DNA of 10,633 bases from Bdellovibrionales bacterium (GCA_005791855.1 SXUH01000024.1:1-10633); one strand, 5' to 3'; shown: positions 1-7,434, counted from the first letter of the stretch. Program-made: numbers and translations. The notes: generated from the letters alone by a model not told the origin.

Positions 1-2
1 AG

Positions 3-617
3 ATCCCCAACATTGCAAAGTCCATCGAGGTGGGAGACCTCAACCTCACCCAGCTCGGTCAGGCGAAGAGCTTCTTTGATGAGCAGAAGATCAGCTCTCC
101 TAAAGAAAAAGAAGACATCGTGATGGAGCTCTCGGGAAAATCGACCAGGGAGAGTGAGCAGATGCTCTGGGAACTAAGAGGGGAGAACACCCCGAAGCGC
201 GTAACCATCACGGTGAGCGAGAAGACGTACTCACGGTTAAAGCGCCTTCAGTCTCTGCGCTCCCACACCTGCAGCACCTTCGATGACCTCTTCGACCAGG
301 TCTGCAATGAGCTCGAACCGCGCTGGGAGCCGCAGGTGAAGCGTGCCTCGAAAGGGGCGAGGGTTGATCGGAGGTACGTCTCGGTGAGCACCAAGGCGCA
401 GGTGTGGAAGGAAGCCTCCGGGAAATGCCAGAACTGCGGGAGCACGGCGCGGCTTGAGATCGATCACATCAGACCCTACGCTCTGGGCGGAAAAACGACA
501 AAAGAGAATCTGCGGCTCCTTTGCAGAAACTGCAACCAGCGAGCGGGGATAAGGGTCTTCGGACAGAAGAACCTTCGCCCCCGCGCTCGGACTACTTCTG
601 GATCTTCAGGTCCTTAA
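3..617 (+). CDS. HNH endonuclease, C-terminal part (5' end outside window)
   Basis: The frame is open from the first bases of the window, so this is the 3' part of a longer gene; the GTG at 30 is probably internal because coding-like sequence (IPNIAKSIEVGDL) continues upstream of it. About 204 residues are visible. The C-terminal third holds an HNH/McrA-type zinc nuclease motif: CxxC (CQNC, visible residues about 142-145), IDHIRP with the Asp-His pair near 154-155, a GGK loop, ENLRLLC, and a second CxxC-N (CRNCN, about 174-178). The four cysteines should hold a structural zinc and the His and Asn residues a catalytic metal. The part before it is charged and helical and probably binds DNA. From memory this architecture (N-terminal helical region, C-terminal HNH) is common in multi-copy HNH proteins of Bdellovibrio relatives; their role is unclear to me. 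The last 26 bp overlap the 3' end of the opposite-strand lipoprotein gene. The nuclease call is firm; the biological role is unknown. Confidence 0.85.
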   Translation: MPNIAKSIEVGDLNLTQLGQAKSFFDEQKISSPKEKEDIVMELSGKSTRESEQMLWELRGENTPKRVTITVSEKTYSRLKRLQSLRSHTCSTFDDLFDQVCNELEPRWEPQVKRASKGARVDRRYVSVSTKAQVWKEASGKCQNCGSTARLEIDHIRPYALGGKTTKENLRLLCRNCNQRAGIRVFGQKNLRPRARTTSGSSGP

Positions 618-2946
618 AGAAGAGTTTTAAGAAGTCATCGGCCCAGGCTTCCTTCTTGGCCCGATCCTTCGGATCTTCCAGCGGAACGGTGGAGAGGATC
701 CCGCTCGGGTTCACCTCGTGGTCCTCGTCGTAGTGCAGGCCCAGCGGCGCCTTGGCCCAGCCGCGGGTGTCGGTGGCGGGGCCGAAGGAGTACTGCGTGC
801 CGTAGACGCCGTTCTTGAGGGCCCGGGCGTACTCCATCATCACCTGGTCGTGGAGCAGGGGGGCCCAGTAGAAGAACGGTGTCCCACTCTCGCCGACGCC
901 GGCGGTGTAGATCCCGAGGGCGTTCACGTATTCCATGAAGAAGGTGTAGAACCCGTAGCGGATGCCGGCCTTGATCTGGATCGGGTAGTGCTGCGGCTCG
1001 AAGCCAAGAAGGAACGCCCGCCGGATCCCGAGGAGGTGGTGCAGGACCGCGCGTTTGTTGGAGTTGAGGATGGAAGCCACGGTGCTGTCCTTGGAGACCC
1101 GCGTGTTGGTCTCGTCCGCGGCCCGCAGGACTTCCCTCAGGAGGTCTTCGTCCGTCTTCACTCCCAGGGCAGCCTTGAGGAGCTTGTTATCCTCGGCCGT
1201 GAGGTCTTTCAGAATGACGTCGGTCCGCACCAGCTGGTCCTTCAGGGGCCGAAGGCCCAGGAGCTTCTGCCGGCCTGCGAACGGCTCCCTGTCCTCGAAG
1301 CCGTAGTCCCGGCGAAGGCCGATGAGCCGCTCGAGGACGATGTAGTCGTTGGCGGTCAGGAGCTCCCCGAAGTTGATCTCGTCGGTGTCCTCGTCGGCGA
1401 ACTCCATCACCGGGCCCCGCGGCTTGAGGTCGCCCTCGTTCACGGTCACGAGCCGCTTCAGCAGGCGCTTGAAGTGGTCGTCGTCTCTGGCGCCGAGGTA
1501 CTCGCGGATCTTCTGTCCGGCGTTCTTCGAGAGGTCCTCCACAAGCTTGTCGATGGTCATGTTCGGGATGAACTCCGTCTGGTAGTAGTAGTCGAGGTGG
1601 AGCATGTTGTCCGTCTTCATGGACTTGCCGGTGACCCGCTTGAGCTTCAGGTGGAGTTCCTTGAGCTCCTGGAGGAGGGTCAGCACGTGCTTCTTGGCGG
1701 TCTCGACCGCGAGGGTCGACTTCCCCTTCTCCAGGTCGATGTAGGTCTTGATCGCCCAGTCGACCTCCGTCGCGTCGGACTTCTGCTCCAGCCGGGCCTT
1801 GACCTGGTCGGCGCTGTCCCTCAGGAGGGCTTCGTAGTCCACCTTCATGACGTCCGGGTGGCCCAGCATGAACTTCGAGACGGCGAACCGGCCCGGGCCC
1901 TTGTGGCTCGGGTAGTAGTTCGGGGTCATGGCTTCGTTGTGCATGAAGAGGATCCGTCTACCGTCGGAGTTGGCCTCCACGGCCAGGCGGATCTCGACGT
2001 TGGCCTTCCCGATCTGGATCACGCTCGGGATGTAGTACTTCATGGTCTCCGGGTGCCCCCAGTTGGCGAAGGCCCCGTGCCAGAACTGCCGGTTGAACCC
2101 GGCGAGGGTCTCCGGCTCGTTCACGCCGTTGATCACCACGTTGACCTTCCGGCCGAGCTTCTTCTCCACCTGGTGGGCCTTCCGCCAGAGCTCCTTCATC
2201 ATCACCGCGGTGAGGTCTCCCATGTCGGCGGGCCAGTTCTTGTGGAGGAGGTAGCTGCGGGAGTAGTCGATCTTCCCGTTCCTCTTCACCTCCCACTTCG
2301 CGAGGCTCGGGAAGAAGGCCACGGAGATCGTCGGAGTCGCGCCCTCGAGCCAGATGGTCTCGAGCTGGCCGATGAACGCCTTCCAGCTCTCGCGAGTCTT
2401 CCCGACCTCGTGGAGGTTCGGCCCGAGGCGGACGGACTTGATCCCTTTCTTCACCAGAGCTCGGATGGTCTTCCGGAACTGCTCCGGGTTCTCCATGCCG
2501 GAGGCCTCCATCGAGTCCCACTGGTACGGGCCCTTGCTGGTCTGGATGTAGGGGTGGCCGCTCTCGAAGAAGGTCCCGACGTAGCTCGACGGATCGGTCT
2601 TCGGGAAGTAGTCGTCGTAGAGCTTCTTGGTGCGAAGGGCGATCTGCGCGTCCTCGGGCGATGGGTTCACCGCGAAGCTTTCCTCCGGAAGGTAGAAGTC
2701 GAGGAAGTCCGGCATGCCCTTCTCGTCGCCCCGGGACTTCATCCAGTCTCTCAGGTCCGAGGACTTTTTGTCATACCAGCCGACGATGGCCTGGTTGGCC
2801 TCCTGGGTCCGCAGGAGGTGGGCTTCGTCGATCCTCGCGGCCGGGACCCGGACCACCGGGTACCTGGACTCCAGATGCCCGACGGAGCAGGCCGAAAGAA
2901 GGAGGAGGAAGGAGAAACGGGTGAAGGTGATTTTGTTTGTTTTCAT
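592..2946 (-). CDS. Lipoprotein resembling clan GH-A (GH1/GH5-like) glycoside hydrolases, with a large insertion
   Basis: This is a 784-residue protein with a lipoprotein signal: basic n-region, FSFLLLL core and lipobox LSAC with the lipidated Cys at 20, followed by Ser, consistent with outer-membrane sorting. After a linker, residues about 120-345 read like the first half of a TIM barrel: SVRLGPNLHEV, TPTISVAFFPSLAKW, then VVINGVNEPE, where Asn276-Glu277-Pro278 matches the acid/base NEP motif of clan GH-A, and RILFMHNEA at 332-339. Residues 680-745 resemble the barrel end, with GVGESG (Glu686 as candidate nucleophile) followed by a Tyr/Trp-rich stretch. Between them, about residues 370-655 form a charged, mostly helical insertion that classic GH1 enzymes (around 450 residues) lack. 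The likely job is cleaving a glycan at the cell surface or in the periplasm; the substrate cannot be read. The upstream Shine-Dalgarno sequence is weak (GAAGAG). It is divergent from the S28 peptidase gene and convergent with the HNH gene. The lipoprotein call is strong, the hydrolase call moderate. Confidence 0.7.
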   Translation of the reverse strand: MKTNKITFTRFSFLLLLSACSVGHLESRYPVVRVPAARIDEAHLLRTQEANQAIVGWYDKKSSDLRDWMKSRGDEKGMPDFLDFYLPEESFAVNPSPEDAQIALRTKKLYDDYFPKTDPSSYVGTFFESGHPYIQTSKGPYQWDSMEASGMENPEQFRKTIRALVKKGIKSVRLGPNLHEVGKTRESWKAFIGQLETIWLEGATPTISVAFFPSLAKWEVKRNGKIDYSRSYLLHKNWPADMGDLTAVMMKELWRKAHQVEKKLGRKVNVVINGVNEPETLAGFNRQFWHGAFANWGHPETMKYYIPSVIQIGKANVEIRLAVEANSDGRRILFMHNEAMTPNYYPSHKGPGRFAVSKFMLGHPDVMKVDYEALLRDSADQVKARLEQKSDATEVDWAIKTYIDLEKGKSTLAVETAKKHVLTLLQELKELHLKLKRVTGKSMKTDNMLHLDYYYQTEFIPNMTIDKLVEDLSKNAGQKIREYLGARDDDHFKRLLKRLVTVNEGDLKPRGPVMEFADEDTDEINFGELLTANDYIVLERLIGLRRDYGFEDREPFAGRQKLLGLRPLKDQLVRTDVILKDLTAEDNKLLKAALGVKTDEDLLREVLRAADETNTRVSKDSTVASILNSNKRAVLHHLLGIRRAFLLGFEPQHYPIQIKAGIRYGFYTFFMEYVNALGIYTAGVGESGTPFFYWAPLLHDQVMMEYARALKNGVYGTQYSFGPATDTRGWAKAPLGLHYDEDHEVNPSGILSTVPLEDPKDRAKKEAWADDFLKLFFKDLKIQK

Positions 2947-2982
2947 TTTGGGCTCTTCGGTAAGTCCTTAAGTAAAACTTTA

Positions 2983-3011
2983 AGTTTATGCACTAAATTC
3001 TGAATTCTTAA
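2983..3011 (-). promoter_or_regulatory. Candidate promoter of the GH-A-like lipoprotein gene
   Basis: On the minus strand a TTAAGA hexamer (3011-3006) and a TAAACT hexamer (2988-2983) are separated by exactly 17 bp, each matching 4 of 6 bases of the sigma-70 consensus. The -10 lies 36 bp before the lipoprotein start and overlaps the small inverted repeat AAACTT-T-AAGTTT (2975-2987). The surrounding 2947-3164 gap is AT-rich and lies between two divergent genes. The assignment is by eye only. Confidence 0.3.
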
Positions 3012-3085
3012 TGAAGTCGCTCTAAGTCGATTTTCCTAACACATTCATACACTGATTTCTTCCAGTGATATCCGTGTGTTAAGGG

Positions 3086-3103
3086 GCCTAAAGGATGCCT
3101 AAG
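3086..3103 (+). repeat. Two GCCTAA direct repeats one helical turn apart
   Basis: GCCTAA occurs at 3086-3091 and again at 3097-3102, an 11-bp period, so both would face the same side of the helix. They lie about 62-79 bp upstream of the S28 peptidase start, just before a TTATAG at 3104-3109 that could serve as a -10. This placement would suit an activator or repressor site, but the repeat is short and may be chance. Confidence 0.25.
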
Positions 3104-3164
3104 TTATAGACCGTAAAAAAACTTTTTGGTAAAAAATCCTACCTTTTTTATTCTCAGGAGACTT

Positions 3165-4577
3165 ATGAGCATACTTTCGAGACTGGGGCTCTTCCTCGCC
3201 CTCACCCTCAGCGCCGGAGCCATGGCCATGAACCAGGGCCTCTACTTCCACAACCAGTCCCTGCGACTGCAGTCCGACCGACCGGAGGACCAGCGGCTCA
3301 AGCTCCGGCCCGACGGGACCCTCCGGGTGATGGAGAAGTTCACCTTCAACCAGAAGCTCAACCACGCGAGCACCGAGGCGAAGACCTTCAAGCAGCGCTA
3401 CTTCGTCGACTCCCAGTACGCCACGGGCCTCGATGCTCCGGTCTTCTACATCATCTGCGGGGAGTGGAACTGCGCCGGGACCGCGTCGTACTCCTTCGTC
3501 GAGGGCCTGGCCAAGAAGTTCAAGGCCCACCTCATCGCCCTCGAGCACCGCTACTACGGAGAGAGCTTGCCGACGACGAACCTCACCACCGGCAACCTCT
3601 CCTACCTGAGGCTCTCCTTCGCCGTCGAAGACCTGGCGAAGTTCCAGCGCTTCATGGTGAACACCAAGGGCTACAAGGGCCCGTGGGTCGCCTTCGGCGG
3701 TTCCTACGCCGGCACCCTCGCGGCCTACTACCGCTTCAAGCACCCGGAGCTCGTCATCGGCGCGCTGGCCTCCTCCGCGCCGGTGTTCGCCAAGACCGAA
3801 TTCAACGAGTACGACGCCCACATCGCGAAGGTGGTCAACCGGAGTAGCTGCGGAGACAAGATCCGCGAAGCCGTCGGCCTCATCGAAAAGCGGCTCGAAA
3901 CTCCGGAAGGCTCCAGGGCGCTCAAGGAACTCTTCCGTTCCTCGGACATCCCGGACGACGAGGACTTCCTCTACGCCGTCGCGGACATGGTCGCGGCCGC
4001 GGTCCAGTATGGCCGGGACAAGGTCTTCTGCGACGCCATCGACGCCAACCAGGACGTGGTCGAGGGCTACGCCAAGGGGGGCCTTGCGGTCCTGAGCTCC
4101 ATGGGCGCGAAGCCCTCGGAGATCGCCCTCTCCTCGGCCCTGAAGGTCGACGTCACTCCGAGTGAGAACATGCGGCAGTGGATGTGGCAGAGCTGCCAGG
4201 AGTTCGGCTGGTTCCAGGTGGCAAACGGAGAAGGGCGGAGCACGTCCCGCTCGCTCCGGGTGAACCTCGACTACCACCAGCGCATCTGCAAGCGCCTCTA
4301 CAACGTCCGCCTTCGGGCCGACGGCTCGATCAACCGGAGCTGGTACTTCCCGATGCTCGATCCGAAGACCAGCCGGATCATCTTCACCAACGGCTCCAAC
4401 GATCCGTGGCTCACCCTCTCGGTGGTGCCGAAGGACGAGCCGGCCCACGGCCACTTCGACCTCCTCATGATGGAAGGGGCCGCCCACTGTAACGACCTTC
4501 GGGCCGTGACCCAGCTCCCGTCCGTGATGGAAGCCCAGCTGCGCATCGAAGGCATCGTCGCCGACTGGCTCCGGTGA
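3165..4577 (+). CDS. Secreted serine peptidase, family S28 (Pro-X carboxypeptidase / dipeptidyl-peptidase II type)
   Basis: This 470-residue protein belongs to the alpha/beta-hydrolase-fold peptidases that cut next to proline. ATG 3165 is chosen because CAGGAG sits 5 bases upstream and a typical signal peptide follows directly (LGLFLALTLSAGAMA, cleavage near residue 21); the frame extends back to a TTG at 3126 without a ribosome site. The catalytic triad is readable: Ser180 in GGSYAG, Asp413 in NGSNDPW, and His441 in GAAHCNDL. The LEHRYYGES stretch (126-134) and the ICGEWNCAG segment (97-105), which replaces the eukaryotic GNEG-type oxyanion loop, also fit S28. Seven cysteines are present, so disulfides are likely after export. 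Length matches the family (about 450-500). S28 is best known from eukaryotic lysosomes and is sparsely distributed in bacteria. The likely role is degrading proline-containing peptides in the periplasm or outside. It is not closely coupled to the nucleotidase gene 167 bp downstream. Confidence 0.9.
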   Translation: MSILSRLGLFLALTLSAGAMAMNQGLYFHNQSLRLQSDRPEDQRLKLRPDGTLRVMEKFTFNQKLNHASTEAKTFKQRYFVDSQYATGLDAPVFYIICGEWNCAGTASYSFVEGLAKKFKAHLIALEHRYYGESLPTTNLTTGNLSYLRLSFAVEDLAKFQRFMVNTKGYKGPWVAFGGSYAGTLAAYYRFKHPELVIGALASSAPVFAKTEFNEYDAHIAKVVNRSSCGDKIREAVGLIEKRLETPEGSRALKELFRSSDIPDDEDFLYAVADMVAAAVQYGRDKVFCDAIDANQDVVEGYAKGGLAVLSSMGAKPSEIALSSALKVDVTPSENMRQWMWQSCQEFGWFQVANGEGRSTSRSLRVNLDYHQRICKRLYNVRLRADGSINRSWYFPMLDPKTSRIIFTNGSNDPWLTLSVVPKDEPAHGHFDLLMMEGAAHCNDLRAVTQLPSVMEAQLRIEGIVADWLR

Positions 4578-4578
4578 C

Positions 4579-4632
4579 CGAGGGCCCCCTCGCCGGTGGC
4601 CGTACGGCGCCGGCGGGGTTCCCGACCCGGGA
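4579..4632 (+). terminator. Cluster of GC-rich stem-loops after the S28 peptidase gene
   Basis: Immediately after the TGA at 4575-4577 come three short hairpins: CGAGG/CCTCG (4579-4592, 4-base loop), a longer one at 4591-4615 built around the palindrome GCCGTACGGC with 7 more pairs outside and one bulge, and TCCCG/CGGGA (4620-4632). The first two share two bases, so they compete. No T-run follows directly (the nearest T7 is at 4674-4680), so this is not a textbook intrinsic terminator; it may protect the mRNA 3' end or assist Rho-dependent termination. Confidence 0.35.
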
Positions 4633-4706
4633 GCTCGGACTTAACAGAACCCTCATCGCCTCCTAACCTGGAATTTTTTTCACCTCGTTCATAATGATCT
4701 AAAGAC

Positions 4707-4725
4707 CTTCAAGCCATTCTTGAAG
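4707..4725 (+). promoter_or_regulatory. Perfect 7-bp hairpin in the leader of the nucleotidase gene
   Basis: CTTCAAG (4707-4713) and CTTGAAG (4719-4725) are perfect inverted repeats with a 5-base loop, ending 19 bases before the ATG at 4745. No Shine-Dalgarno sequence is visible between the hairpin and the start codon. A CATAAT at 4690-4695 could be the -10 of a promoter placing the hairpin in the first bases of the mRNA. It may be an operator or a leader RNA structure. Confidence 0.35.
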
Positions 4726-4744
4726 CGGACCGAACCAGATCAAT

Positions 4745-6241
4745 ATGAACAAACTATTCCTGCTCCTCCTCGTCTGCCTCTCCGGCACCTCCCACGCCCT
4801 CCGGCTCCAGATCCTCCACGGCAACGACCTCCACTCGTACTTCGAAGGGACCAGGGACGGGAAGGGCGGCTACGCGAGAGCCAAGCACCTGGCGGATCGC
4901 CTGAGAGAGAAGGCGAAGGAAGAAGGGATGCGGACCCTCTTCCTCGACGGCGGTGACTTCGGCGAGGGCACCTCCTTCTTCCTCGCGGACCGCGGGGCCA
5001 CCTCCCTCGAGCTCCTCGACGCCCTCGGGATCGACGCCACGGTCATCGGAAACCACGACTACCTCCTCGGGACCGACACGCTCACCGATCAGATGGCCCG
5101 CTCCGGGCTCAAGGCCCACGTCCTCTCCGCCAACATCGACGAGCGGACCAAGGCCAAGCTCGGAGGCCAGATCAAGGACCTGGTGAACTTCGACATCGAC
5201 GGCGTCCGGATCGGCGTCCTCGGGCTCACCACCGTCGAGCTCCACTACAAGTACGCCCTCAAGGACTCGGCCACCGTCCGGAACCCTCTGAAGCTCGTCG
5301 AGCCGCTGGAGAAGCGGGCCCGGGAGGAGAAGGTGGACTTCCTCATCGCCCTCACGCACCTGGGAGTCGCGGCGGACCGGGCCGTGGTGAAGAAGTCGAC
5401 GGACCTCGACCTGGTGGTCGGCGGCCACTCACACACCCGGCTCGCCGAACCGGTGCTGGAGAAGAATAAATCCGGCCGGCAGATCCCCATCGTCCAGACC
5501 GGGTCCCACTCCATGGCCTTGGGAGAATTCATCGTCGACATCAATCCGGAGACCGGAGGCCACGAGCTCGTGAGCTACACCCTCCACGAGATCACTAGGG
5601 ACCTGCCGGAGGACGAAGAGGTCGCCCGCCTGGTGCAGAAAGCGCGCGAAGCGAGGGACGCCTTCACTGGCCGGCCCTTCGACGAGGTCATCGGCGAGAC
5701 CACCGTCGACCTCTCCGGGTACGTGAACGGGAAGAACCCGGGGGTCACGAGCTGCTGGGGTTCGCACCTGGCCCGGATGACAAGGGAGGCGGCGGCCGCG
5801 GACGTGGGCCTGCACATCGCGAACTTCGAGGGGGAACTCATCCCGAAGGGGCCGATCCGCTACGGCGACATCCTGGATAGCTTCCCGCACTTCCGCGCCT
5901 ACGGAGACCCCGGCTGGGAGATCGTCACCGTCAAGATGCGCGGGTTCTACCTGAAGGCCATCCTCGACGTCGTCTCAAAGAAGCCGGGGAGCTTCGGCAT
6001 GAACCTCTCCGGGATCGAGAAGGTCGACGGCCGCTACCGCATCGGCGGGAAGAAGCTGAACCTCTTCGAAAACTACACCCTGGCCCTCCCCGCGGAGATC
6101 ACCCTGGCCATCGAGACCACGCTTCCGTTCACCCGGCGCCTGATCTACAAGGATCGCCGGAAGACGAACGTCTTCTACTGGCCCGCGATGGAGGACTACA
6201 TCCGGGCCAACTCCCCCCTCGGCTGTGCGGAACCGCGCTAG
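4745..6241 (+). CDS. Secreted 5'-nucleotidase-family metallophosphatase (UshA-like)
   Basis: This 498-residue protein has a signal peptide (KLFLLLLVCLSGTSHA, cleavage after about residue 18). The N-terminal metallophosphatase domain shows the dimetal motifs in order: GNDLH (Asp28, His30), GGDF (Asp71), GNHD (Asn103, His104), THLG (His205) and GGHSH (His228, His230). A 5'-nucleotidase C-terminal domain follows at about 313-460. The family hydrolyses nucleotides, nucleotide sugars or cyclic nucleotides in the periplasm. One departure is clear: where UshA-type proteins have Asn-x-Gly-Gly-x-Arg binding the substrate phosphate, this protein reads ANFEGELIP (359-367), with no Arg there, so the substrate may differ. 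The start is fixed by an in-frame TGA at 4721-4723 and by the signal peptide. Its TAG overlaps the stop of the convergent porin gene in a shared CTAG. The family call is firm; the exact substrate is unknown. Confidence 0.88.
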   Translation: MNKLFLLLLVCLSGTSHALRLQILHGNDLHSYFEGTRDGKGGYARAKHLADRLREKAKEEGMRTLFLDGGDFGEGTSFFLADRGATSLELLDALGIDATVIGNHDYLLGTDTLTDQMARSGLKAHVLSANIDERTKAKLGGQIKDLVNFDIDGVRIGVLGLTTVELHYKYALKDSATVRNPLKLVEPLEKRAREEKVDFLIALTHLGVAADRAVVKKSTDLDLVVGGHSHTRLAEPVLEKNKSGRQIPIVQTGSHSMALGEFIVDINPETGGHELVSYTLHEITRDLPEDEEVARLVQKAREARDAFTGRPFDEVIGETTVDLSGYVNGKNPGVTSCWGSHLARMTREAAAADVGLHIANFEGELIPKGPIRYGDILDSFPHFRAYGDPGWEIVTVKMRGFYLKAILDVVSKKPGSFGMNLSGIEKVDGRYRIGGKKLNLFENYTLALPAEITLAIETTLPFTRRLIYKDRRKTNVFYWPAMEDYIRANSPLGCAEPR

Positions 6242-7404
6242 AGCTGGATGACGCTCCGGAAGCCGAAGGACCAGGCGTCGTCGACGGCGCCGAGGCCCGC
6301 GGGTCTTGCGACGTACTGGACGTCGGGGCGGAGCTGGAGGTACTTCAGCGGCTTGAACTGGTAGTAGGCCTCGTAGACGGTCTCCGCCGGGGGCCCGCCG
6401 AGGGTCGTCGGGTCTTCGAGTTCCTTCCGGTGGTTGCCGGAGAACTTCGCCGAGGAGACGCCGAGGCCAATCTCGTCTTCGTCGTTCTTCCGCTGGAGCA
6501 GGCCCCTGTAGACGCCGCCGACGACGGTGTTCGACTGGATCGCGCTCACCTCCGGATTGGCCCAGCCGTAGCGGAAGAACCCGATGAGGTTCGGCGTGAA
6601 GGCGTGCTGGAGGACGGTGTAGGCCCCGGCGGAGGTCCCTTCCTCCGTCTCGTCCAGGTACTTCGGCAGCTTCTTGGTGTAGGCCCAGCCGCCGAGGCCG
6701 ATCTTCTGGAGCTCGGTCTCGTAGGCGAGCTCGGTGATGGCGAGGAAGCCGTCGTCGTTCCCGACGTCGGAGTGGAAGCTCCTCCAGGTCGACTGGTCGC
6801 CGGCCGTCGCATCGTAGAGCGCGGCCTGGAGGAGGAGCTCCTCGGTGAACTGGACGTCGTTCTTGATCCCGACGGAGGTCACCGGGTAGATCGGCGCTCC
6901 GGCGGGCCCGGAGAAGCTGATCTCGGCGCTGGTCCCGAAGGAAGCGTTGATGAAGTTAAACGAACTGTCGGTGACGTTGAAGGCCGTGCTGAGGTCGTGG
7001 ATCCCCACGAGGGTCTTCACCTTGTCGTTCCACGCACCCTGGTACCACAGGTCCGTGAGGCGATCGACCTGGCTCGGCATCTCGATGTTGCTCGTGCCCT
7101 GGTAGTCTCCGATGGCCCCGCGGGAGTCCAGGCCGCTGACGTGGTTGTAGTGAACCATGAGCTGGCCATCCCAGCGGGTGAACTTGTTGAAGTCGGAGGT
7201 GAGGTAGAGGTCGAGGGCGCCGATGTTGCGAGGGCCCGCCTTGGTTCCACCGGTGGTGGAGAGGTAGTCGTTGGTGTAGAAGAATTCGAGCAGGAGGGAC
7301 TTCTTGAAGTTCTCAAACCGAATGTCCTGGAGGTCTTTCACCGAGAAGATGGATTGTCCGAAGGCCGAGCTTGAGAGCAAAAGAAGGACGACAAATTTCT
7401 TCAT
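6238..7404 (-). CDS. OprB-like carbohydrate-selective outer-membrane porin
   Basis: This 388-residue protein begins with a clear signal peptide (KKFVVLLLLSSSAFG, cleavage near residue 16-17). The rest alternates hydrophobic and polar residues with many aromatic residues, as in beta-barrels: LLLEFFYTNDYLS at 37-49, TDLWYQGAW at 117-125, then TLVGIHDLSTAFN at 131-143, a stretch typical of OprB porins. The C-terminal strands (ETVYEAYYQFKP at 341-352, LRPDVQYVARPAG at 358-370, AWSFGFRSVIQL at the end) strongly recall OprB, in which the LQPDxQY motif is conserved. The final residue is Leu rather than the usual Phe. Members pass sugars such as glucose across the outer membrane; the size is slightly below the usual 400-450. 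No strong ribosome site is seen. A perfect 16-bp palindrome lies 31 bp upstream of the start and may control it. The stop codon overlaps that of the nucleotidase gene. Confidence 0.85.
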   Translation of the reverse strand: MKKFVVLLLLSSSAFGQSIFSVKDLQDIRFENFKKSLLLEFFYTNDYLSTTGGTKAGPRNIGALDLYLTSDFNKFTRWDGQLMVHYNHVSGLDSRGAIGDYQGTSNIEMPSQVDRLTDLWYQGAWNDKVKTLVGIHDLSTAFNVTDSSFNFINASFGTSAEISFSGPAGAPIYPVTSVGIKNDVQFTEELLLQAALYDATAGDQSTWRSFHSDVGNDDGFLAITELAYETELQKIGLGGWAYTKKLPKYLDETEEGTSAGAYTVLQHAFTPNLIGFFRYGWANPEVSAIQSNTVVGGVYRGLLQRKNDEDEIGLGVSSAKFSGNHRKELEDPTTLGGPPAETVYEAYYQFKPLKYLQLRPDVQYVARPAGLGAVDDAWSFGFRSVIQL

Positions 7405-7434
7405 ACTGATCTTTGTTAAATTTTTTGAATTTAA

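Noticed and set aside
718..3003. Open frame of 761 codons on the + strand, antisense to the GH-A-like lipoprotein
   Set aside because: Its translation is Val/Leu/Glu/Gly/Arg-rich with no domain motifs, as expected opposite a gene with GC-rich third positions. The minus-strand frame has a lipoprotein signal and catalytic-type motifs.
3126..3164. TTG start extending the S28 peptidase by 13 residues
   Set aside because: It has no ribosome site, and it would put 13 extra residues before a signal peptide that starts naturally at the ATG with CAGGAG in front.
3099..4487. Open frame of 462 codons on the - strand, antisense to the S28 peptidase
   Set aside because: It is a low-complexity shadow translation; the + strand frame has signal peptide, ribosome site and full catalytic triad.
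6430..7374. Open frame on the + strand opposite the porin gene
   Set aside because: The composition is typical of an antisense shadow with no recognisable domain; the porin motifs are on the minus strand.
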